Shown: in pieces, positions 1-6,733 of the stretch | Layout: every line of letters starts with the position of its first letter | Position numbering within the stretch: position 1 is the first letter of the stretch | Assembly (NCBI GenBank): GCA_937890655.1 | Contig: CALADT010000299.1 | Coordinates: forward strand, 1-8,067 | Length of the DNA: 8,067 bases | DNA from: an uncultured Mucispirillum sp. | GTDB taxonomy: Bacteria; Chrysiogenota; Deferribacteres; Deferribacterales; Mucispirillaceae | Direction of reading: 5' to 3' | Translations under genes and position numbers: made by a program | The notes under the pieces: generated by a model | Seen by the model: only the letters and a program-made list of their open reading frames with translations | The model's database searches: none | What the model was told of the DNA's origin: nothing

Positions 1-2
1 TT

Positions 3-365
3 CATTACCATGGTAGCATAACTATTGATGAAGATATTTTAAGAAAAGCTAATATTAAACCAATGGAATTTGTTTATATTTGGAATAAAGCCAGTGGCAC
101 AAGAATTAGCACATATGTATTGCCTGGTGAAAAAGGTAGTGGTGTAGTATGTTTAAATGGTGCAGCAGCTAGAAGCTGTCAAGTTGGGGATGATGTTATT
201 GTTACTCTTTCAAACTATGTAACAAGCGATGAAATGACTGAAGCAAAAGCAACTGTTCTAACATTTAATCATGAAAGTAAAGTTAATACTATTGATGAAA
301 TTCTTGAGTATGACTATAAATCAAGTAATGATGACTGGAAGTTTCAGATAAATAAAGTTTATTAA
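3..365 (+). CDS. panD: Aspartate 1-decarboxylase, 5'-truncated by window edge
   Basis: PanD decarboxylates L-aspartate to beta-alanine for pantothenate and CoA synthesis in the cytoplasm, using a pyruvoyl group made by self-cleavage. The reading frame is open from base 3, where it reads HYHGSITIDED. The Gly-Ser pair (bases 12-17) is the cleavage site: the Ser becomes the pyruvoyl group, and the Tyr two residues before the Gly matches the conserved Tyr22 of the E. coli enzyme. Downstream are RISTY (Arg and Tyr of the active site) and the family signature NGAAA. 120 residues are visible. By comparison with the ~126-aa E. coli protein about 20 N-terminal residues lie outside the window, so the ATG at base 63 is internal and not the start. 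The C-terminus is somewhat longer than in E. coli. It ends 34 bases before the next gene, with no clear terminator between. It is more GC-rich than the genes after it, as expected for a core metabolic gene. Confidence 0.95.
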   Translation, partial: HYHGSITIDEDILRKANIKPMEFVYIWNKASGTRISTYVLPGEKGSGVVCLNGAAARSCQVGDDVIVTLSNYVTSDEMTEAKATVLTFNHESKVNTIDEILEYDYKSSNDDWKFQINKVY

Positions 366-377
366 AATTTATTTGAT

Positions 378-383
378 TATAAT
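378..383 (+). promoter_or_regulatory. Possible -10 box upstream of the adenylation gene
   Basis: A perfect TATAAT lies 16 bases before the start codon of the adenylation gene, in the short panD gap. There is no convincing -35 element at the usual distance, and the leader would be only about 10 bases. The region is so AT-rich that chance matches are expected. The downstream genes may simply be read through from panD. Confidence 0.15.
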
Positions 384-399
384 AATTAAGGGTTTATAA

Positions 400-1914
400 A
401 TGCAAAAAAGTGTTCTTTCTTATCTTGAAGATAGTGTATTAAAGTATCCTAATAAAGAAGTATATTTTAACGAAAAAGATACAGTAACATATAAAGAATT
501 ACAAAATAAAAGCAAGCAAATAGCATCATATTTAATTAGTTTAAATATTACAAAAAAACCGCTTGTTATATTTTTACCAAAAAGTATTGAAGCATTAGCC
601 AGCTTTCATGGTGTTACATATAGTAATAATTTTTATGTGCCTGTGGATGTTACTCAGCCTATAAATAGGATTAATAATATTTTTAAAGTGCTAGAACCTG
701 CTTATGTTATTACAAATAGTAGATATATGAAAAATGTGGAAGAAATATTCCCAAAAGAAAAAATATTATTATATCAAGATATTGAGAATACAAGCATTAA
801 TGAAGAAGAATTAAGTAAAGTCCGTCATAAACAAATTAGCACAGATCCAGTATATGTGTTATTCACATCTGGTTCAACAGGTATTCCTAAGGGAGTATGT
901 GTAAGCCATCAATCAATTATTGATTATACAGACTGGGTTCAAGAAACATTTCACTTTACAAGTGATGATGTTTTGGCAAGCCAAGCACCTTTGTTTTTTG
1001 ATAACTCTGTTTTAGATATTTATAGTGTATTAAAAAACGGTGCCAGCTTATTTTTAACGCCTGATAAATATTTTGGTTTTCCTTCAGGTATGATGGATGT
1101 TTTAGCAAAATATAAAGTAACAACTGTATTTTGGGTGCCATCAGCATTAATTATATTAGGTAATTCTGGTATATTAGAAGAAAAACATAACCCATATTTT
1201 AAAAGGATTATGTTCTGTGGGGAAGTTATGCCAAGTAAACACCTAAATTTATGGAAAAAACATTATCCTAATGCTTTATTTGCTAACTTATACGGCCCAA
1301 CAGAAATTACGGTAGATTGTTTATATTACATAGTGGATAGGGAATTTGATGATGATGAAATAATCCCTATTGGTAATATTTGCGATAATTCTGATGTATT
1401 TATATTGAATGATAATAATCAACTAATTACTAAACCAAACGAACTTGGAGAAGTTTATGTAAGGGGTATATCACTTTCCCATGGTTATTATAATGATAGG
1501 GAACGAACTGATGAGGCTTTTGTTCAAAACCCACTTCATAACCATTATAGGGAAATGGTATATAAAACTGGTGATTTAGCATACTATAATGAACGTGGGG
1601 AAATAATATATAGTTGTAGAAAAGATTTTCAAATAAAATTAAACGGTTATAGGATTGAATTAGGCGAAATTGAAGTTGCTGTTTCCTCTTTAGACTATAT
1701 TGACCAAGCATGTGTTATTTTTGATAATGAAATAATACTTGTTTATACAGCAAAAGAAGAATTAGAAGAAGAAAAAATAAAACGCGACCTTATAAAACTT
1801 GTTCCAAAATATGAAATACCTTCTATAATTGTAAAAATAGATAAAATGTTTAGAACAGCTTCTGGTAAAATAGATAGAAACGCAACAAAAAGATATGTAA
1901 GAGGAGAACAGTAA
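400..1914 (+). CDS. DltA-like amino-acid adenylating enzyme (carrier-protein ligase)
   Basis: A stand-alone adenylation enzyme of the ANL superfamily, cytoplasmic. Such enzymes activate an amino acid with ATP and load it onto a carrier-protein phosphopantetheine thiol. All core motifs are present: A3 P-loop TSGSTGIPKG (residues 156-165), A4 FDNSVLD with Asp201, A5 NLYGPTE (296-302), A7 YKTGD (388-392), A8 GYRIELGEIE (416-425) and A10 SGKIDR with the catalytic Lys490. Its 504 aa match DltA (about 503 aa). The segment FCGEVMP carries Cys273, equivalent to the DltA cysteine (Cys269 in Bacillus cereus) linked to D-alanine selectivity. Asp201 aligns with the aspartate that binds the alpha-amino group, which favours an alpha-amino acid substrate. 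The start ATG follows AAGGG (388-392) by seven bases. It overlaps the carrier-protein gene by one base, which supports a functional pair. D-alanine is the best guess. Glycine or another small amino acid is possible, as in AlmE-type lipid A glycinylation. Confidence 0.88.
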   Translation: MQKSVLSYLEDSVLKYPNKEVYFNEKDTVTYKELQNKSKQIASYLISLNITKKPLVIFLPKSIEALASFHGVTYSNNFYVPVDVTQPINRINNIFKVLEPAYVITNSRYMKNVEEIFPKEKILLYQDIENTSINEEELSKVRHKQISTDPVYVLFTSGSTGIPKGVCVSHQSIIDYTDWVQETFHFTSDDVLASQAPLFFDNSVLDIYSVLKNGASLFLTPDKYFGFPSGMMDVLAKYKVTTVFWVPSALIILGNSGILEEKHNPYFKRIMFCGEVMPSKHLNLWKKHYPNALFANLYGPTEITVDCLYYIVDREFDDDEIIPIGNICDNSDVFILNDNNQLITKPNELGEVYVRGISLSHGYYNDRERTDEAFVQNPLHNHYREMVYKTGDLAYYNERGEIIYSCRKDFQIKLNGYRIELGEIEVAVSSLDYIDQACVIFDNEIILVYTAKEELEEEKIKRDLIKLVPKYEIPSIIVKIDKMFRTASGKIDRNATKRYVRGEQ

Positions 1915-2138
1915 TGAAAGAACAAATTAAAGCTATATTAGATAAAATAATATTAGATGAAGATTATGTAAACAGTGAAGATTTAATTGATGAAGGTTAT
2001 ATTGATTCATTTGATTTAGTAATGCTTGTAAATACTTTAAATAAAGAATTTAACATTAAAATAGAGATGAAAGATATTGAACCAAGCAGTTTTAAAAGTA
2101 TACAATCTATTGAAGATTTAGTATCTAAATATAAGTAG
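1914..2138 (+). CDS. DltC-like acyl/aminoacyl carrier protein
   Basis: A 74-residue acidic carrier protein. The phosphopantetheine attachment site is Ser32 in YIDSFDLV, the usual DS motif at the start of helix 2. Length and motif position match DltC (about 78 aa) and stand-alone peptidyl carrier proteins. Its start codon shares one A with the stop codon of the adenylation gene (TAATG), and a GGAG ribosome binding site (1903-1906) lies inside that gene, so the two are translationally coupled. The likely role is to carry the amino acid loaded by the upstream enzyme to the cytoplasmic face of an MBOAT acyltransferase. A housekeeping fatty-acid ACP is unlikely, because those normally carry DSLD and sit in fab clusters. 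Confidence 0.88.
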   Translation: MKEQIKAILDKIILDEDYVNSEDLIDEGYIDSFDLVMLVNTLNKEFNIKIEMKDIEPSSFKSIQSIEDLVSKYK

Positions 2139-2178
2139 TTGTAAAATACTTTGAAACTTATTTTAGCTGGAGATTTAA

Positions 2179-3591
2179 ATGGTATTTTCATCAACAATAT
2201 TTTTGTTTTTATTTTTACCAATTGTCGTAATTATTAGTTTATTAATTCCGAAAACACAGTATAAAAATATTTTTTTACTATTTGTATCATTATTGTTTTA
2301 TGCATATGGTGAACCAAAATTTATTTTTATTATGCTATTTTCTATATTTATAAACTATATTTTAGGTTTTTTAATAGAATACACAAAAAATAGTAGGTTA
2401 TTATACAGACGAATATGGTTAATAGTATCAGTATTAATTAATGTAGGATTATTGTTTTATTATAAATATTATGATTTTTTCATAGATAATGTTAATACAA
2501 TATTTGGCTTAGAAATCCCATTAAAACATATTATACTACCAATAGGTATTTCATTTTTTACATTCCAAATAATGTCATATTTGTTTGACTTATATTTAGA
2601 TAGAATTAAGTTGCAAAAAAATCCATTAAAGTTAGCGTTATATATTTCTTTTTTCCCTCAGCTTATAGCAGGTCCAATTGTTAAATATATTGATATAGAA
2701 ACACAAATTGATAATAGATCAGTTACCATAGATTACTTTGTTGAAGGTATTAAACGATTTATTATTGGATTAGGAAAGAAAATTTTAATTGCCAATTCAT
2801 TAGCTATTATAGTGGATGAAATATTTGCAATGCCTGTGGATACACTCACTACAACATTAGCATGGATAGGAGCTATAGCCTTTACCTTACAAATATATTT
2901 TGATTTTTCTGGTTATTCAGATATGGCCATTGGGTTAGGTTACATGTTCGGTTTTAAATTTCTTGAAAACTTTAATTATCCATATATAGCACGTAATATA
3001 ACTGATTACTGGAAAAGATGGCACATATCATTAACTAGCTGGTTTAGAAATTATGTGTATTTACCTTTAAGTTATTATGTGAATAACAATATAACTGTGA
3101 ATCTTTTGATTGTCTTTATGTTAACTGGTTTATGGCATGGTGCCTCATGGAATTATGTGATTTGGGGTTTATGGCATGGTTTATTTTTAATATTTGAACA
3201 TACACTAAAGAAAATAAATAGAAAAAGAATACGTTTACCTTATGCATTAACATGGTTTTATGCTATCAATATTATAATAGTTGGTGAAGTAATATTTAAG
3301 GTTAATGACTTATCCTACCTTATGGATTATATAAAAGTAATGTATGGATTAGCAGGAAATGGGTTTACAGATATTTTAACAATGAAATATATTGATCAAT
3401 ACTGGGTTGTATTTATTATGGCAATAATTTTTAGTACACCAATTATGAAAAATATTTTTACTAAGATGGAAAATAAAAATTACAGTGTATCGATAGGACT
3501 TAAATACACTATTTTATTATTTATATTTGCACTATCTATTATTTATACTGTAACGAGTACATATAATCCATTTCTTTATTTTCAATTTTAA
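2179..3591 (+). CDS. MBOAT family O-acyltransferase 1 (AlgI/DltB type)
   Basis: A 470-aa multi-spanning inner-membrane protein of the MBOAT family, hydrophobic from its first residues (MVFSSTIFLFLFLP, the typical AlgI opening). Family landmarks in order are LPIGISFFTFQ, FFPQLIAGPI, YFDFSGYSDMAIG, WKRWHISLTSWFR with His282, and LTGLWHGASWNYVIWG with the invariant catalytic His320 (AlgI His322 equivalent), then a second His333. The protein ends in FLYFQF. This C-terminal hexapeptide matches the acyl-shuttle motif described for envelope-polymer MBOATs, whose Tyr (here Tyr467) takes the acyl group on the outer face. Most AlgI homologues read PLGG after the RWHIS block; this one reads PLSYYVNN. 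The start follows GGAG (2169-2172) by six bases. It sits 40 bases after the carrier protein and 12 before the SGNH partner, so it probably takes its donor from that carrier. Calling it dltB would overstate the case, because true DltB relies on a separate DltX peptide for the shuttle motif. Confidence 0.9.
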   Translation: MVFSSTIFLFLFLPIVVIISLLIPKTQYKNIFLLFVSLLFYAYGEPKFIFIMLFSIFINYILGFLIEYTKNSRLLYRRIWLIVSVLINVGLLFYYKYYDFFIDNVNTIFGLEIPLKHIILPIGISFFTFQIMSYLFDLYLDRIKLQKNPLKLALYISFFPQLIAGPIVKYIDIETQIDNRSVTIDYFVEGIKRFIIGLGKKILIANSLAIIVDEIFAMPVDTLTTTLAWIGAIAFTLQIYFDFSGYSDMAIGLGYMFGFKFLENFNYPYIARNITDYWKRWHISLTSWFRNYVYLPLSYYVNNNITVNLLIVFMLTGLWHGASWNYVIWGLWHGLFLIFEHTLKKINRKRIRLPYALTWFYAINIIIVGEVIFKVNDLSYLMDYIKVMYGLAGNGFTDILTMKYIDQYWVVFIMAIIFSTPIMKNIFTKMENKNYSVSIGLKYTILLFIFALSIIYTVTSTYNPFLYFQF

Positions 3592-3592
3592 A

Positions 3593-3606
3593 AAGGTGAA
3601 AATGTG
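3593..3606 (+). promoter_or_regulatory. Ribosome binding site and GTG start of SGNH protein 1, overlapping an out-of-frame ATG
   Basis: AAGG (3593-3596) sits seven bases before GTG 3604-3606. An ATG at 3602-3604 overlaps that GTG by one base but is in another frame and reads only six codons before a stop. The long frame has a stop at 3589-3591 and no other usual start codon near this Shine-Dalgarno, so GTG is the chosen start. Confidence 0.65.
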
Positions 3607-5076
3607 GTTAATAAAATTATAAAATTATTATTTATTATTATTGCATCATTATTTGTGATTATCCCACTATTTTTTACAGATTTTAAAGGTGGAGAAATAA
3701 GTGAAACTGAAAAAAGAAAATTAGCACTGGGACCTTTGCAGTATAAAGATAATATAACTGATTTTAAAATTTCACAATGGATTAATGATAATATTGGACT
3801 AAGAAAAGAAATGCTTAAATATAAAACGTATATAGAGTACTATATATTTAAGAAATCACCTAGTCCTGCTGTTGAAATAGGTTTGGACGGTTTTTTATTT
3901 ACAACATTTGAAAATAATATGAAAATTGCAAGTGGAACTTATCCTTTTGATAAAAAACAAGAAAAACAAACCGTAAAAAATTTATTAAAATTTAGAGATA
4001 TATTAGAAAAAGATAATATTAAGTTTGTATTTAATATTGTTCCAAGCAAAGTAAGTATTTATCCAGAATATATTAAATATTTTAACTATGAAATAAGGGA
4101 AACACCAAGTGATAAGTTAGAAAAATTACTTAATAATAAAGTAAACTATATAAATACAAAAACATCATTACGTAAAGAAAAAGAACGAAGTAATGATTTA
4201 ATGTGGTTAAAAACGGATAGTCATTGGAATCAATATGGAGTATATATAGGATACAAAGATATAATTGATAAACTTAAATCATTTAGTTTAATTTCAGATG
4301 ATGAATCATATATTCGAGTTAAGAAGAATTATAATTATAAACAAAGAGGCGACTTAGCACAAATTATAGGTTTAGATAGTATAAAAGAAGAAACTACATT
4401 AGGTATGGATTTGCTGGATAATACTTCAATTAAAATAGAAGATAAACCTTTTATAAAAGAATTAAAAGAAAAGCATAAAGAAGAAATTATTTCTTACAGC
4501 TTTATAAATAAGAAAAAGACAAAAAAAATATTAGTATATGCTGATTCATTTTTTGGTATCACAAGAAATATGCCAATATATCTTTCTTCGCATTTTAAAG
4601 AATATCAACATATAAGAGGATATTATTTAGATGAAGAAATGATAAGTAGTTATAAACCTGATATTATATACGTAGAAGTAGCTGAACGTGATACAACAAA
4701 TATAGTTAATATATTTAAAGGTTTCAATAAAAATAATTTTATACAAAAAGCAAAAATTTATTCTAATAACATTCCAAAGGAAATGAAGAAAGGGAAATCA
4801 TATTCATTTGATATAATTATAAGTAATATAGGAGAATTTAGTATAGGCACTGATTATATGAATATTATTGGAATATTAGAAGAAAATACTGAAACAAATT
4901 CAATAATATCTGATGAAAGATTAAATATTGAGAATATGTTTATAAAGCCAGGAGACAGTTTAAAAATACATATTAATAATTTTATTCCGAATGTTAATAA
5001 TGATTTTGAAATAAGAGTTGGAGAAGAAAATGTGTGTTGGATATCAAATGGTATTAAAATTAAAATAATAAATTAG
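3604..5076 (+). CDS. AlgJ/AlgX-like (DHHW-type) SGNH acyltransferase, membrane-anchored
   Basis: A 490-aa protein with one N-terminal membrane anchor (about residues 5-26), the rest predicted outside the membrane. After the anchor comes the family pattern ISETEKRKLA, then INDNIGLRKEM and IGLDGFLF. Catalytic residues follow AlgJ/AlgX order: Asp205 and His207 in TDSHWNQYG, then the nucleophile Ser315 in YADSFFG, followed by YKPDIIYVEVAERD. In alginate O-acetylation such proteins receive the acyl group exported by the MBOAT and move it to the polymer, which is the expected role here. Residues from about 385 to 490 form a separate, probably beta-strand-rich tail ending in CWISNGIKIK, perhaps glycan-binding like the AlgX C-terminal module, though its family is not recognised. 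It lies 12 bases after MBOAT 1 and is probably co-transcribed. A run of eight A (4521-4528) lies shortly before the Ser codon. Assignment to the superfamily is firm; the acceptor is unknown. Confidence 0.82.
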   Translation: MVNKIIKLLFIIIASLFVIIPLFFTDFKGGEISETEKRKLALGPLQYKDNITDFKISQWINDNIGLRKEMLKYKTYIEYYIFKKSPSPAVEIGLDGFLFTTFENNMKIASGTYPFDKKQEKQTVKNLLKFRDILEKDNIKFVFNIVPSKVSIYPEYIKYFNYEIRETPSDKLEKLLNNKVNYINTKTSLRKEKERSNDLMWLKTDSHWNQYGVYIGYKDIIDKLKSFSLISDDESYIRVKKNYNYKQRGDLAQIIGLDSIKEETTLGMDLLDNTSIKIEDKPFIKELKEKHKEEIISYSFINKKKTKKILVYADSFFGITRNMPIYLSSHFKEYQHIRGYYLDEEMISSYKPDIIYVEVAERDTTNIVNIFKGFNKNNFIQKAKIYSNNIPKEMKKGKSYSFDIIISNIGEFSIGTDYMNIIGILEENTETNSIISDERLNIENMFIKPGDSLKIHINNFIPNVNNDFEIRVGEENVCWISNGIKIKIIN

Positions 5077-5234
5077 TTATAAAAATTAATAAGTTTTATA
5101 TATAATGAACTTGAAATACAAATTAGTAATTTATAATTATTTATTAATCATGATAAAACGCAATATATATAAGTGGTTTACGGTTTATATAATATTGTGT
5201 AATAATTATGACTTAATAAATAGGAGAGAAAATA
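5077..5234 (+). promoter_or_regulatory. AT-rich gap with possible promoter for the second MBOAT/SGNH pair
   Basis: This 158-base gap is the longest in the window and separates the two MBOAT/SGNH pairs. TATAAT occurs at 5188-5193, which would give a leader of about 35 bases, and again at 5101-5106. Neither has a good -35 box. No coding frame or RNA gene was seen. A strong AGGAGA ribosome binding site (5222-5227) precedes the MBOAT start by seven bases. Separate transcription of the second pair is plausible, but the promoter position is a guess. Confidence 0.3.
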
Positions 5235-6724
5235 ATGCTTTTTAATTCAATAAACTTTTTAATATTTTTTCCGTTTGTAACATTAATATATTTTTTAATA
5301 CCACATAGAGTAAGATATATCTGGCTTTTAATAGCCAGTTATTATTTTTATATTGCATGGAACCCTGTATATGCTTTATTAATGCTAACATCAACATTTA
5401 TCACATATTTAAGTGGCTTATTAATTGATAGAGAAAACAAATTCGGGGGGGGGATTCTCATAAACGAAAGAAACTATGGGTAGCCTTAAGTTTAATATTA
5501 AACCTTTCCATATTATTTTTCTTTAAATATTTTTATTTTGCAGTGGATAATATTAATGTAATATTATCAGCTATTCATGTGGAATTAATTCAACCAAAAT
5601 TTGATATAATACTTCCTGTGGGTATATCTTTTTATACATTTCAAGCTTTAAGTTATACAATAGATATATATAGAAAAGAAGTATATGCAGAAAGAAACTT
5701 TTTAAAATATGCATTATTTGTATCATTTTTCCCACAGCTTGTAGCAGGTCCTATTGAAAGAAGTAAAAATTTACTTATCCAAATTAGTGAAAAACATAGT
5801 TTTAATTATGAAAGAATGCGAGATGGTCTACTTTTAATGCTTCTTGGGTTTTTCTTAAAAATGGTTATAGCAGATAGAGCTGCTATATTAGTAAATTTTG
5901 TATTTGAGAACTATGAAGCATTTGAAGGTATTGAAATCTTTATAGCAGCAGTAGCTTTTGCTATTCAAATATATGGTGATTTTGCAGGGTATTCTGCAAT
6001 AGCCATAGGTGCAGCACAAGTTATGGGTTTTAGATTAATGGAGAACTTTAAACGCCCATATTTTGCAAATTCTATACAAGATTTTTGGAGAAGATGGCAT
6101 ATATCACTTTCAACTTGGTTTAGAGATTATGTTTATATACCACTAGGAGGAAGTAGAGTATCTAAAATAAATTATTATAGAAATATTGCAGTGGTGTTTT
6201 TGGTAAGTGGACTTTGGCATGGAGCGAATTGGACATATGTTATCTGGGGCGGACTACATGGACTGTATCAAATATTAGGTAATTTATTAAAACCTATGAG
6301 ATTATATATAGAGAGTTTATTAAAAATAAACAAAGAATGTTTTAGTTATAGATTATTTAATATTATAATAACTTTTTTACTGGTAGATTTTGCATGGATA
6401 TTTTTTCGTGCCCCTGATTTATATACTGCAATTGAAATAATAAAGCAGATGTTTTCTATATGGAACCCATGGATATTTTTTGATGACTCATTATATGATA
6501 TGGGTCTTGATAGAAAAGACTTTTGGGTATTATGTTTTTCTATAATGGTATTATGGATAGTATCCTACATGCAGGAACGAGGGATAAAAATTAGGCAGGA
6601 ACTAGCAAAACAAAACTTATTATTTAGATGGATTATATATTATATTGTAGTTATTTACTTGCTTAATTTTGGAATATATGGTCCAGGTTATGATGCTTCA
6701 CAATTTATATATTTTCAGTTTTAA
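5235..6724 (+). CDS. MBOAT family O-acyltransferase 2 (AlgI type), frameshifted at a G9 tract; probably phase-variable, OFF
   Basis: Two overlapping frames encode one AlgI-type MBOAT. The first (5235-5483) starts MLFNSINFLIFFPF, the standard AlgI opening, and stops after 82 residues. The second continues in another frame immediately after the G run: DSHKRKKLWVALS, then a membrane segment and FKYFYF, as in intact homologues. With one extra G the protein is 496 aa, normal for the family. On that numbering it has LPVGISFYTFQ, FFPQLVAGPIE, YGDFAGYSAIAIG, WRRWHISLSTWFRDYVYIPLGG (His289), SGLWHGANWTYVIWGG with catalytic His329, a further His342, and the C-terminal hexapeptide FIYFQF with Tyr493 as likely acyl shuttle. 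The shift falls in a loop between membrane segments where a few extra Gly should be tolerated. As sequenced, the product lacks all catalytic parts. A GTG at 5543 opens the second frame but has no role as a start. All domains are intact, so this is more likely switched off than a decayed pseudogene; a sequencing error in the tract is the main alternative. Confidence 0.9.
5445..5453 (+). repeat. Poly-G contingency tract (G9) inside the MBOAT 2 coding region
   Basis: Nine consecutive G in a region of about 25% G+C; no other G or C run noticed in the window exceeds four. Upstream frame: TTC then GGG GGG GGG ATT, which hits TAG at 5481-5483. The downstream MBOAT frame needs GAT after the tract, so the number of G must be 7, 10 or 13. 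G9 is therefore OFF and G10 (or G7) ON, with the tract encoding Gly residues after Phe70. Mononucleotide G tracts of this length are typical slipped-strand switches. Confidence 0.88.
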
Positions 6725-6733
6725 AGGTTAGTT

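Noticed and set aside
2133..2151. Weak hairpin AAGTA / TACTT between the carrier protein and MBOAT 1
   Set aside because: Only five mainly A-T pairs and no T tract; the genes look co-transcribed.
956..2221. Four minus-strand open frames opposite the adenylation, carrier and MBOAT 1 genes
   Set aside because: They lie entirely or almost entirely opposite strong plus-strand genes, show no recognisable motifs, and are best seen as shadows of those genes.
5078..5100. Inverted repeat TATAAAA / TTTTATA with a nine-base loop just after the SGNH protein 1 gene, a possible terminator
   Set aside because: The stem has only A-T pairs and no clean T run follows; such matches are expected by chance at this composition.
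5147..5154. Palindrome ATCATGAT in the gap before MBOAT 2 as a possible operator
   Set aside because: Eight bases, a single copy, and no match to an operator I can name.
5077..5234. Small RNA, CRISPR or tRNA in the longest gap
   Set aside because: No repeated units, no cloverleaf and no stable G-C stem could be seen.
5543..6724. The second half of MBOAT 2 as an independent gene starting at GTG 5543
   Set aside because: The same frame runs upstream without a stop to the G tract and encodes the expected membrane segment and FKYFYF motif, so the GTG is internal.
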